Of a stretch of DNA of 64,000 nucleotides, positions 43,632-54,651 are shown piece after piece. Source of the DNA: Mixia osmundae IAM 14324 (taxonomy: Eukaryota > Basidiomycota > Mixiomycetes > Mixiales > Mixiaceae). The stretch covers positions 372,143-436,142 of the forward strand of contig NW_014575557.1 of NCBI RefSeq assembly GCF_000708205.1, written 5' to 3'. Position numbers and translations under genes: made by a program. The notes under the pieces were generated by a model that ran no database searches, was not told where the DNA came from, and saw only the letters and a program-made list of their open reading frames with translations. Numbering within the stretch: the stretch's first letter is position 1; every line of letters begins with the position of its first letter.

Positions 43632-46600
43632 ATGTCAGACCATAGCCAGCTTGACATGCTGCCTACCAAGTCCCAAGCCCAGCGACAGAAGGAAAAGATG
43701 GAGCGCAAAGCAGCTCAAGCGAAAGAGGCACAAGAGCAAAAGGGGATTAGCAAGAAGCGCAAGCGACTGCAGGAGCAGTACATCTCCAAGAAGCTCCGCA
43801 AATCACAACGCTCAGAGTTGCTCGACTCGCTCGCGTCAGTCTGCCGTCTCGCTGTGGGGCTTGATGTACTCATGGCGTATAAGGGATGACAGCGTTTCGC
43901 AAAGCTCGGTCGACAAGCCGCTCAATCTCATGACATCTTCCACGCTCGGCTCGAGGACATTCAGCTCGACGTCTGACCAGCTCGAAAAGACGCAAGCCCT
44001 CTCTGCACGCAAACGCGAAAAGCAAAGAGCCAAATCGCAAAACCGTCGAGCAGGCTATCATTCCGACTCGAGCTCATCTTCTTCCTCTGAACGGTCTGCG
44101 GACCAAGCAGCATCAGAACCTAAAGCGCCTGCCCGGACAAATGGCAAGCCAGTACCGTCGACCCCAAACTTAGCAGATGGCAACGCGTCATCGTCAAATG
44201 GACTCGGCAGCGCGCTTGCTTCTGGCGTTCAGATCGTCTCTCGACCGCCCAGAGAGAAGCGTCCTTCTGCAGCCGCTCTACTCAGATCGCGTCATGAAGC
44301 CGTCAAGCCGCATCTGAGGGCAATAGAAGAGACTGGCGGTCTCTCTGACTCTGACGAGGTTTCGTCCTCCCACGGCGAGCTTGGACAATCGGATGTCTCT
44401 GATGCAGACGAAGAGGGAGAAGATCCCGTGTTGGGTGCTGCGCTTGCTTTGCTAGCTGAAAGAGGTCTCGATCCCAAGCAACTCGAGACTTTGCGCCGAC
44501 GAGCAGACGAAGAGGATGGCAGCGATCACACTGACGATCCTGCTTTTGGCAGCAGTAGCGATGACGATTCTAACAATATCAGCGATGCGGACGACGAAAC
44601 AGAGGTTGCTTCGGATTTCGATGAGAACGAAGAATGGCAAGGTATAGAAACGATGGGACCTCAGCATGGTGCGCTCGCTGTAGAGCCAGTGCGACTACAG
44701 GCTGATCAGCCTGCACAAGCAAAGACCGACTTCAAGGCATGGGCGTCTGAGCAGATCGCGCTCGCCGATCCGTCGCAGCCCTCTTCTCGTACATCCCATT
44801 CAGAGCCACCAGCGAAGCATATCGTACATGTAGAGCAAGGCAGGGGACCGATGGGCGAGATGACCATACTGCCAACTCAATCCCTGCTCGATCTAAAGGC
44901 GCCAATCAAGTCAACGCCCGTGAGAGTCAGCAGAAGTACAGAGCTGCAAGAAGCGCGACTCAGACTGCCTATCCTGGCCGAAGAGGCAAACATCGTCGAG
45001 ACCATCCTCTTGCACCCCGTCGTCCTCGTTTGTGGAGAGACAGGCAGTGGCAAAACGACGCAAATCCCTCAGTTCCTCTACGAAGCAGGTTTTGGCAGCC
45101 CACAAGGCGATAACCCGGGCATGATAGGCATCACTCAACCTCGAAGAGTCGCAGCGACGTCTATGGCTTCTCGGGTCGCTCACGAGCTAAGACTTGGACC
45201 GGAACGAGTGTCTCATCAGGTCAGGTTCGATTCGACTACTTCTGCGCAGACCCTCATCAAGTTTATGACCGACGGCGTACTGCTCCGTGAGCTAGCACTT
45301 GACTTCCTACTCACTCGATACAGTGTCATCATCATCGACGAAGCTCATGAGAGGACGGTCAACACAGACGTCTTGATCGGCACACTCAGTCGCATTGTCA
45401 GACTGCGCGAAAAGCGATGGCGAGAAAAGCTTGAAGGGGCGAAGCCACTCCGATTGATCATCATGTCTGCCACGTTGCGAGTCGAAGACTTTCGCTCCAA
45501 TGCCACGCTCTTCGATACGCCGCCGCCTATCGTGGAGATCAAAGCGCGGCAGTTTGCGGTGACCACGCATTTCAGCAGACGCACTAAGCCTGACTATCTC
45601 GACGAGGCCTTCAAAAAGGCGTGCCGCGTTCACGCTCGACTTCCCATGGGCGGATTGCTAATCTTTCTCACGGGTCAGAACGAGATCACTACGCTCTGTC
45701 GACGGCTCGAGTCGCAATATGGCCGCGCAGCAATAGCAGACCGACGTGCGAAGCGCGCGCAGATTGCTCAGAGGCAGAAGCTTAGAGAGGGAGCACAGCA
45801 AGCGGCAGAAGAGCTGCCTATATTCGACGTCAGCATGGCCGATGAGCCCGAGGCTATGCCTGCAACAGATGCTGGTCGCAACACGATCGAAGAGCTAGAG
45901 GCGCTCGACGATACGGTCGACTTTGATGACGAGGAAGCTCTCGAGAGCGAAAGTGAAGAGATGAGTGATGTCAATGTTGAGCAAAGCGATGGTCCGCAAT
46001 CGTTCGCTGCGTGCTCAACCGCGCTGACTTTCTATGCAGTTCCAATGCATATTCTGCCGTTCTATTCGCTGCTGCCGTCTCATCGACAGATGCAAGTCTT
46101 CGATGCTCCACCAGCAGGAACTCGACTCGTCGTCGTCGCTACAAACGTCGCAGAAACGTCGCTAACGATTCCCCATATTTCGTATGTCATTGACTGCGGG
46201 CGAGCCAAAGAGAAGCAGTTCGATCCTTCCTCGGGCGTGCAATCCTTCAAGATCGACTGGATATCGAAAGCCTCGGCTGCTCAACGCGCAGGTCGAGCTG
46301 GTCGAACAGGGCCCGGTCACTGTTACCGCCTTTACTCGTCTGCCGTCTTCGAGAGCTTCTTCACTGATCATACTGCACCGGAGATCGCTAGAACGCCTAT
46401 CGAAGGTGTCGTACTTCAGATGAAGGCCATGAACATCGACGCCGTCGTCAATTTCCCATTTCCGACACCGCCAGAAAGGCCGATGCTTGCGAAAGCTGAG
46501 AGGATGTTGATCGGTCTGGGCGCCTTAGAGCAACAGCAAGCCGGTCTGGGCAGCAAGAAGCTGGATGCGCACGTTACAGAGCTCGGTCGGAGTATGGCGC

Positions 46601-47586
46601 GTTACCCTCTTGCGCCGAGATTCGCAAAGATGCTCGTCATTGGCCAGCAAGAAGGGTGTCTGCCATACGTTATCACCGCTGTCGCTGCTATGTCTGTCGG
46701 AGACCCCTTCCTGCACGAACAGTCGCTCGGCGACGATCTTGACGAGACAAGCAATATCCAAGGTCATATGCCAGCTACTGAGTTTGCTATCATCCGAGAT
46801 CCGGGGATACGCCGCAAGGAGGAGCTCAAAGCGAAGCGGTCGGCCTACTTCAGATCACTAGAGCAATTCGCTGCCCTGGGCGCTGGGACCAGTGATGTCT
46901 TTCGTGTGATCAGTGCTGTCGGAGCATTCGATTATGCAGAGAAGAGCGCAAGCTTTTGCGAGAAGCACTTTCTGCGGGCAAAGGCGATGCAAGAGATTGA
47001 TCAATTGCGACAGCAGATCAATCGTATTGTCAGTGCATACACTGGCGCAGACTCGGTCGACTCAGTGAAGCTAGCACCGCCCTCAACAGCGCAGATTAAA
47101 GCGCTTCGCCAATTGCTCACGGTCTCCTTCGTCGATCAGATCGCCGTGCGCAAAGACCTGCTGTCTTCATCTGCCGGCTCCGTAAAGGCGACGACGGAGT
47201 CGTGTCGGGGCATCGCGTATCGAGCGCTGGGCATCAACGAAGATGTCTATGTGCATCCGACGTCTGTGCTTTATTCGCGCCCGCCCCCAGAATTTCTCTG
47301 CTACCAAGAGGTCTTCACGACAAATCAGACATGGCTCAAAGGCCTGACCAAGGTCAACTCCGCGTGGATATCTGTGCTATGTCGGCCTTACTGCACATAC
47401 TCAAAGACGCTGGAGACGGTTGCGAAAGCATCCGCTGATGGCAAGACTAGAGTGTGCGAGGTTGTGCCACGCTTCGGCGCCGGTTTGCTGTCAGGTGAAG
47501 GTCCAGCGCATACCGGCCTTGGCCTGGAGCTACCAGCGATGCAAGCGACGCAGCGTAAAGAAGGATCGCGATGGGTCATGGCCTAG
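43632..47586 (+). CDS. DHR1: DEAH-box RNA helicase Dhr1/Ecm16 (DHX37)
   Basis: Unwinds the U3 snoRNA from pre-18S rRNA in small-subunit assembly in the nucleolus. Two exons (43632-43834, 43884-47586) give 1301 residues. The first 370 residues are a basic then acidic, Ser-rich extension (KKRKRLQEQYISKKLRKSQR), as in yeast Ecm16. Helicase motifs: GETGSGKTTQIPQFLY near residue 452, IIIDEAHERTVNTDVLIG near 550, MSATLR, then VVVATNVAETSLTIP and SAAQRAGRAGRTGPGHCYRL. An acidic insert lies between the two RecA-like lobes. The helicase-associated and OB-fold domains end with WLKGLTKVNSAW and HTGLGLELPAMQAT. It converges on VPS35 with only 49 bases between the stops. Confidence 0.94.
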
Positions 47587-47635
47587 CGACCGGATTCTAC
47601 AATGCATCTGCGCTTACAACGTTGCGTCGTGTCTC

Positions 47636-50600
47636 TCATGAAAGGCCTAATTTGAGCATTGGGCCAGCTAGCTCGACTGCCTGCCATCGTTTGTCGTCCT
47701 CGGTATCTCTCCGTGATGCGAGATAGACTAGCGTGCTCCTGAAATGCTTAACAATACCCTCTGGGCTGCCATTACCTTCTACCAGACCTGATGCAGAGCC
47801 AAGCGAAGTCGGATGAACGTCTGTTGCATGCAGCGTATCGATGTTTGCAGTTATGAGCTCGATGAGGCTGTTGATGTGCTTGATACTTATCTGAAAACGT
47901 AGCGGAATATCAGCAAGGTCAGCTGACATCCGGCTGCGCTCACCGCTTCTACTTGTCTCTCATAGTAGTAGATATATTGGTCAAGCGTATCGACGTAGAT
48001 TTGGACTGTAGTGAGCTCATCGATGCACGACGTCGCTATCCGCAGTGCTTTCTGTAGGCATTCGAGTACTCGCTTTCCATCTTGCAACAGTTGCTGTAGC
48101 TACATGGTCAGAAAAGCACTTGCAAGCGGCGGTTGGACTGACCTTGTCGGCAGGCGTCTTCTTGTGCGGCGTGTCAGTTTGCCACCATAGATGACTCGCC
48201 AGCGCGACAGCCGTGGCTTGGTGACCCTTCTTGAGCAGCTTGGCTCCATGTAGAGCAGCTTTCGTGATGAGCGTGTCGTAATTGTCCGTGGCAAAGACTC
48301 GCATCTGCTGCAAGGTGCCAATGATCAAGACGATCGCTTGAAGCTGCGCTTTGCTGTCTGAAATGCCATCTTCGTAAATCTCGAAGCCTGTCACTGGTGG
48401 TGAGCGCTAGCTGGCCTAATTGCGGTGCACGTACTCCGGACAGCAAATTCGTAGGCCAAATTCTCGTTATCCGCCTCGTCGGCAGCTTGCAAGGCTAGCA
48501 GGTATAATCGGAGACAGATCTCCGAAGACTCGACCTTGATATACAGCGAGTTGATGACCTGATGAATGAATTTGAAGAGCGTCGCAGTCTTGTGTGAATA
48601 ATCTGCGAGTTCGTGCTCCTTATATTTGTAGCGCCGCGCGAGCTTAATGGACGCGACAATGAGGGGTGGAAACGTCCATCTTATCCTGTCGCCGCCTTCT
48701 GAAAGCTCCTTGCGCGCAGCTAGTAGGAGCATTAGCCGGACTAACTGGGCATTGCAGACGACTCACTCTGTAGCAGCTTGTATTGCGTCTCTACATTGTC
48801 AGAATAGAAGAGATGCAGCATCCGTGCGAGCCAGCCCTGCTCTTCCGCCATCTCTTCTGGATCATATTGAGGTGCGCGAGGCATGCCAGCGAACTGTCGT
48901 CCGCCATTCGGCATCTGCGCATCCCGCTGATCTTTGATCAGGACCTGACAGAGATCCAGTACGCCCTTGACGTCTTCGGGCGTTTCGAGCAAAGTCTCAT
49001 TCTTGAGAATAGAAGCAACGACAGCATGTGCGATCGACCGCCGTGTCGCGTGAGGCTGTATAGCGAGCAGCGCATTGAAGCAAGGCAGGGCGAGGATAGT
49101 CAAAATGCTTGTGTATGAGTTGATTGGGCTGAGCAAGAGCGACAGGAGATTGGCGATCGTCAAAGGGTGATGGAGATCTGGGCTATCAGCAAATTCAGAG
49201 ACTTTGCGTTGGGTATAGTCGAATATCTGGTCAATGTACTCGAGCCTGTCTGGATAGCACGAAAGCGACAGATTGGTGAGCGAAACGAGCAAAGCGGTGA
49301 TGTCATTGAGGCCTAAATCTGGCCGGGCTTTGACCAGCTCGACAATCTGGTGCCAGAAGACTTCGAACAGCCGCACGTCCTCGGGTATGCCTCTGAATTT
49401 TCTGGGAGATGTCGGCGCGGTCTCGTCTTTGGGCGGGGCTACAAGGCTACTCGTGGCCGGCGAGGCAGCATCTGGTATGGGCTCTGGCTCCCGTGGCTTC
49501 GCGTCTGCAGCATCTGCAAATCCTGCTACTTCTGGCGCCAGCATGGTATCGACGGGCGGCTGCGATGGCTCGTCCTCGTCGTCATAGGTCACGGCTGCGC
49601 GTTTTGCCTTTTGCTCCTTGATCTTGAGCGCTAGCCTGCGTGCTTCCTCGTCCTTCTGCCGTTTGAACTCCTCTGGCGACTCGTTCTCGGCTTCTCGGGC
49701 AGCGTGTGCTGCCAACCGATCGATGAGCGCAATGACGATGGCTTTGATGTTGACCTTGGGGTGCAGCTGTGCTGTCGCCGATAAGAATGGCCCCAAAGTG
49801 CGGATGTGGAAATCGTCCGTGAAGACCTGGGAGGGCTCCGTCATTGCAGCTCAGCAAGGATCTCGAGGCTGACGCACCTGGATGACGACTTCCATGAGGT
49901 ATTCTTGTGCGATAACGTCCTTGCAATTGACGACCTGCTCGAGCACGCTGGGCAAGATGATACGCTGGTACATCTCCAGATCTACGCCGTCGAGCTGGCT
50001 CAACCTGACGAGATTCGTGCCGACGAGTATGCGGAGTTCTTTGCGTTCTAGCTCGCGACGGTCACGATCGCGCGAAAGGCCCTGATGTTGCAGCCTGACC
50101 CACAACTTGTTCATTTCGATGAAGTTGGTCAGCACAAAACCGATAGAATCCTGCAGGTTGCCTCCTGGCCTACGAGAGCAGCGCGTGAGCTGGCGAGACT
50201 CGCAGTGGATGAGATAGCTCACCCATCGCTGTCGCCGACGGGCAGATGATCACGCGTCATTGCGCTCAGGTAGTTGCGTAGGAAGAGACCTCGGGTGGGA
50301 TGTTGCACGCCTCGGGTCATCTCCATCATATCCTTCATGATCTCTTTGACGGGTGCGTCAGGAATGCTCATGTATACTGAGCCGACGGTGATCATGAGAT
50401 AGAGCCTCTGCGTGCCGAACAGACCAACCCTCAGCTTGCCCGAGCTCGGGTGTCAGTATGACGTACAGGCACGATGTTGCCGGCATATTGGACGAGCTCG
50501 TACAAGTCTGCGAGATGATGCTTGCCGCTCGTGTGCGAGTCGAACAGGTAAGAGGACAGATGGCGCAAGTCGCAAGCCACATAGAGCTCGTAGTAGGCTT

Positions 50601-50763
50601 TCGGGCTGAGTGATGATGTCCTGAGTTCGGCCAGCATCGTCGAAGCTGCCTTGAGGCCAGGCATCAAGCCGTCCGAGGTGAGCGTTCGTCGCATCAGCAC
50701 CGACTGCGCTTGGACGACCGCCAATGCATCCGCCAGCGACTTGCCATCCTCTGCACTCGCCAT
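47636..50763 (-). CDS. VPS35: Retromer subunit Vps35
   Basis: Core of the retromer coat that returns cargo from endosomes to the Golgi. The N-terminus has [40 protein letters not shown] (the PRLYL motif that meets Vps26), [16 protein letters not shown] and [13 protein letters not shown]. Then [20 protein letters not shown] and [18 protein letters not shown]. The C-terminal alpha-solenoid, which meets Vps29, includes [11 protein letters not shown] and YIYYYERQ. Eight exons are joined by short GT-AG introns, each checked for frame. A Ser/Pro/Glu-rich insert of about 90 residues (from [14 protein letters not shown] to SPRKF) separates the two halves and is longer than in yeast or animals. Confidence 0.94.
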
Positions 50764-50967
50764 GATGGACTAGGCGCTCGCGCTCGAGCTCTTGCCGCCG
50801 CTAAGCCGGGAGAGAGCGAGCTTGTTCCTTGCCTGTCGCTCTCGCGCGTCACCGACACAACTCGAGACTCAAGTTCGATCTCAGGCGTCAAACGCAAGGC
50901 TACGGAGCTGAAGGTACAGTCGCATCGTTGTACATGGTCTAATGCAGCTATACACCGAGGAGACTGC

Positions 50968-51870
50968 TTATTTGCAGTAGGTGAGGCCATTGGCGTGGGC
51001 GACGACATGTCCCTTTGGGCACTCGATTGCGCACTGGCCGCTGACGCAGACAGGCTTGCCCATATGACCATAAGGCCGAGGGCAGGTGACCATCTTGGGT
51101 CCACAAGAGTCTGCGCACTCCGGGCTGACCGCCTTGCAAGCATTGCCGACGCGTTTGTAGCCAGTTGAGCATTTCTGTCATCGGTACCAGCGTGTCAGAC
51201 CATGCTCGCCCCCGGAGAGGATCAGACTGACCCAGCCACAAGAGCCACAGCCGTCGTTGTCCTTGTTGCAGACTGGCATAGCGTGAGCAGGAACGCGTTG
51301 AGGGCAGTGCATGGGCATGTCGCATGCATTCTTGTGACCGGGAATGTGGCTCGGCAGAGGAAGAGGCACATGAGGCTTGGATGATTGATGCGCGGGCTTG
51401 TGCACCTTGTGAGTGTGGTGTGCTTCTCTGGGCGCCATGTGGTGCGGCTTCTTCGCAGGTGCAGGCGCGATCTGTGGCAGAGGCTTGTGGGCGGGCATGT
51501 GCACTGAAGCTGGCTTGTGAATGGGCGCTGAAGCTGGCTTGTGGACGGCCTTCGGCATCGGACTATGAGCGATAGCCGGCTCGTGATGAGGAGCAGACTC
51601 GGGTTGCCACTTCGGCTTAGTAGGGACATGCGGCATCGGTATGTGCTCGGATGACTTGTGAGGTACTGAGCCATGGACCGGCGTCAGCGGTACTTTGCCA
51701 TGGCCGGATGCAGGTGCAACGGTGGGCATCTTTGACTCGTCGCAGTCCTCTGGCGTCGTGCCGCGGACTTGCAGTTTCAAGCCTTCGCTTGTCACATTAA
51801 GCGCCTGAGCGTTGACGAACGAGGCGACGGCCAATGCGAGGACTGTGAGCTTGATTATGCGGCTAGCCAT
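50968..51870 (-). CDS. Secreted His/Pro/Lys-rich protein with Cys-rich C-terminus
   Basis: Two exons (51870-51232, 51174-50968) give 281 residues. A signal peptide (IIKLTVLALAVASFVNA) leads the protein. Residues about 45-185 are rich in His, Pro, Lys and Ala with short repeated phrases such as HKPASAPIHKPASVHMPAHK, HHTHKVHKPAHQ and KPHVPLPLP. The rest is a compact cysteine-rich domain with 16 cysteines, including CDMPMHCPQ, DGCGSCGWKCSTGYKRVGNAC, SPECADSCGPKMVTC and GQCAIECPKGHV. The domain recalls PriA-type surface proteins of basidiomycetes, but I am not sure. A cell-wall or extracellular, possibly metal-binding, protein is likely. The intron sits within the cysteine domain. Confidence 0.82.
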
Positions 51871-52144
51871 TGCAATGGGGTTGCGGGCGACGAGATGGGT
51901 TCGGTTCACTGGGTGTAAAGAGCGTGGTAGGTGTCGTAGAGACTGTGGTGTGCGCTGATCTATCCTCTCGCTTGGGGCGGCTAGCAAAGATGGGCGCTGA
52001 ATTGACTGAAGAGTATTTGTACGGTTGAGCTGTGCTTAGCGTCGAGCTTCCATGCAGATCGCAGAGGGTCAGAGCGCACATGTTTGCAGCCGTCGAAGTC
52101 CGTGCACACTCTCGATTTGAGCATGCGACACGTTCTGTGTACAG
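51871..52144. promoter_or_regulatory. Promoter region of the secreted His/Pro-rich gene
   Basis: This 274-base gap between two minus-strand genes should hold the promoter of the secreted-protein gene. No specific element stands out. Confidence 0.3.
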
Positions 52145-53389
52145 CTACGCGATGACAGATGGAGCTGTAGTATCGACAGGGTTCTGCATGCCGTTGTTCG
52201 TGCTTGGCGTCGATCTCAGAACCGCCTCTTCGTCGTTTGGCTCGGTCGAAGTGCGTCGTCCTTGCACAGCGATAACGAGTGTTGACGCCGATGCGCGCAC
52301 CTGCTGATATAAGGCAGTAGGGCACGAATTGACTGTCGACGCGATGGGTGTACCATGCGAGCTTTGCTGTTCGATCTGCTGTGTCGCGTGATCATGATCC
52401 TCTTCGCGGTCAGTGGGAATGCTGAAGATGGACAGCAGCGAGTGACGCCATCCGCTGAGACGAGGATCCTGTGGTCCGGCTAGAAGCAGGGTCGAATGTC
52501 TGTTCTCGCGCGTATGATAAGCAGGCGGCACACCGCCCATGCGTCGTAGCCTCTCTAGCTCGAGATCCTCACAATCGCCCGTACCGAGATCGCCTGGCAG
52601 AGTGCGTGTATCTTCTGGCAAATCGTCTTCTATATCGATGCCTCTCATTTGCAGCGCACGAGTATCCCTGCGAATGCGTCTTGCGTGATTGACAGGCTGA
52701 CGGAGCGCAACGTCGTATGTGGGCAATCTAGGTTTGCGACGAGCTGACACGGGCGGATGACCATATATTGCGACGAGTATGCGCAGACCACCCCGTTTGA
52801 GCTTACTAGCGGAGCACATCTTTGCCTCTGCTGAGTTGGCTTGTGGCGTCGATCTTGGCTTAGCAGGCATCCACATCCAAGCCAGTGCGCGCGTGAATGC
52901 CCAAGCGATATAGGTCTCCACGAGGATGATGACGATGAAGATGATGTGAAGGAAGACCAGGCTGACAGGGTTGATCATGAAGCCAGCCGAGCTAGCTCCA
53001 TTGATGCCCTCGTTGATGACGATGAGAGGTCTGTCGAGGTCTCTACGCTGCTCGTCGAGCTCCTGAGCGATCAAGCTGGCTGAGATGATATACGAGGCAA
53101 TAGTGCCAGCAAGAATGAGCAAGATGAGGATAGCTCTCAATGTGCAAAAGGCGATCCGACGCTGTCTCGCTCTCACACTATTGCGACCGAGATCGCGCTG
53201 GCTCGGTCTGCTCTGATGATGGTACAGACCTGTTCTGACGCTCAAGTCTCGCCATCGGAAAGCCGCAGCTGGTGCTGGTGTTCGTGGCAAGCGCACAGAA
53301 ATTCGGTCAGGCCGACGGTCGAGCGTTTCGAGCATGCTCGGCGTGGGCGATGGCGGACGAATCCGTCCTGCTCTATCTGGCGTTGCCAT
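52145..53389 (-). CDS. Predicted membrane protein with two transmembrane segments
   Basis: Single exon, 414 residues, not recognised. The N-termin
al 75 residues are basic and Arg/Pro-rich. Two hydrophobic segments follow: AFCTLRAILILLILAGTIAS near residue 90 and PVSLVFLHIIFIVIILVETY near 150. The remaining 240 residues are polar and probably cytosolic, with a PPAYHTR motif of the PY type that could recruit a Rsp5/Nedd4 ubiquitin ligase (inference). The arrangement resembles several uncharacterised fungal two-helix membrane proteins. The start ATG at 53389 is the first in frame and gives an N-in topology by the positive-inside rule. Confidence 0.7.
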   Translation of the reverse strand: MATPDRAGRIRPPSPTPSMLETLDRRPDRISVRLPRTPAPAAAFRWRDLSVRTGLYHHQSRPSQRDLGRNSVRARQRRIAFCTLRAILILLILAGTIASYIISASLIAQELDEQRRDLDRPLIVINEGINGASSAGFMINPVSLVFLHIIFIVIILVETYIAWAFTRALAWMWMPAKPRSTPQANSAEAKMCSASKLKRGGLRILVAIYGHPPVSARRKPRLPTYDVALRQPVNHARRIRRDTRALQMRGIDIEDDLPEDTRTLPGDLGTGDCEDLELERLRRMGGVPPAYHTRENRHSTLLLAGPQDPRLSGWRHSLLSIFSIPTDREEDHDHATQQIEQQSSHGTPIASTVNSCPTALYQQVRASASTLVIAVQGRRTSTEPNDEEAVLRSTPSTNNGMQNPVDTTAPSVIA

Positions 53390-53565
53390 CGCTGTGAATC
53401 AAGGTGAGAGTGAGCTTGCAAAGAGCATCTTGAGCGATCAGCGTAGCAGCTAGACGAAGTAAGCAAGCGTGAGACTTGGCCGAGCGAGGGTCAGAGCGCA
53501 ATCGCGACTAGCGAGCCTTGAGGGATAGTGGAACAGCCGTGCATACATACATCATGCGGTGAATC

Positions 53566-54540
53566 TCAAAACCGACGGACGAAGCCTTGCTGCTGTACGC
53601 CACCTTCGAGGCGAGAATGACAGCTTTTGCAGTATCTGCCATCGTGTGAGCTAGGAAGGCCGTGTGGGAGAGGCCACGTACGGGAGACCATTGCTCTCGA
53701 GAAGATGACTGTCTAGAGCCTTGCCACACTTGTCGCCCGCGCATCGCAGGCACCGTTTATGCCAGACCTTGCCAACAGCGAGTGTTCGTTCTGCAAAGTA
53801 GACTGTCGATCCACAGCGAGAACACTGTTCTGGCGCGCCGAGCACGCGGGTCGGTGCAGGACCAGGGGAGGATTTGGGCAAAGGCGAGGGCGAACGGGAC
53901 TGTGAAGTCAGTTGGGGCGCGAGATTGGAAGGTGAACCAGGCGCGTAGGCTGAGGGTGAACCGGAAGCGAGTGGCGCTCGACGATCGTCACGAATGTCAT
54001 CGAAGCCGAACGTGGGTCTGCTGATTGCATCGATCTTGGGCGAAGGGACCGGACTGCTCTGACCCGATTTCGTTTCGTACTGAGCGAGCATCGCGCTCCC
54101 AAACCCAACGCCTGCTCTCGATACTGAGCCGCGTGATCGTGTCAGACTTTGGCCCAAGGCAAACCTTTGGGACCGAATGCTCGCGAATGACAATGCTTGC
54201 AGTAGGGCTGTCGCGTCGCGGGGTCAGCTCAAGAGTACGGTGTTGGACACCAAGTCATGTGGAGCGCACGTCGCCTTCATGATCAACGAGCGCGCCTGGC
54301 TGAAGCGTCTTCTTGCAGCCGAGGCATGATAGACAGGGTCGATGGTACGGTCTTGAGGCTGGTCCGAGGACCTGTTCGGCAAAGTAGACTCGCTAGTCGC
54401 GTGGATGAGACAGTCAGCGAGCGGGCCTGAGCGCATTGTGGGTTCACACACACCTTGCCACATCGCGCGCACTCTGGCGCATTAGACACGAACTGTCGCG
54501 GTGCAGATCGATACGCAGACGGGCTGGACGTCGCTGCCAT
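53566..54540 (-). CDS. Two-LIM-domain protein, CRP/CRIP-like
   Basis: Five exons (54540-54454, 54392-54270, 54207-54165, 54111-53682, 53635-53566) join in phase to 250 residues. LIM1 begins CARCGKRVYFAEQVLGP, continues YHRPCLSCLGCKKTL and ends YCKHCHSRAFGPKGVGFG, as in cysteine-rich proteins of muscle and fungi. A Ser/Pro-rich linker of about 75 residues follows. LIM2 begins CSRCGSTVYFAERTLAVGKV, continues WHKRCLRCAGDKCGKAL and ends PYCKSCHSRLEGGV. LIM domains bind protein partners, often on actin. Introns cut both LIM domains. It shares a 111-base divergent promoter with the siroheme synthase gene. Confidence 0.88.
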
Positions 54541-54609
54541 TGCCGATCCGGGCCTCGTCGTCGATCAGCGCCCAGCACTTTCTCGCTGGCCCTGACGCGA
54601 TTTTTCTGC

Positions 54610-54614
54610 TTATC
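54610..54614. promoter_or_regulatory. GATA-type site (TTATC) before siroheme synthase
   Basis: GCTTATC ends here, 38 bases before the start of the siroheme synthase gene. It is the reverse of GATAAGC, the core bound by AreA/Nit2 GATA factors. The same GATAAGC core occurs twice in the nitrite/nitrate reductase promoter. A single five- to seven-base site is weak evidence by itself. Confidence 0.3.
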
Positions 54615-54651
54615 GGCTGGCTCCTGTCGGGTCGCTGTCGATAGCAGTGAC

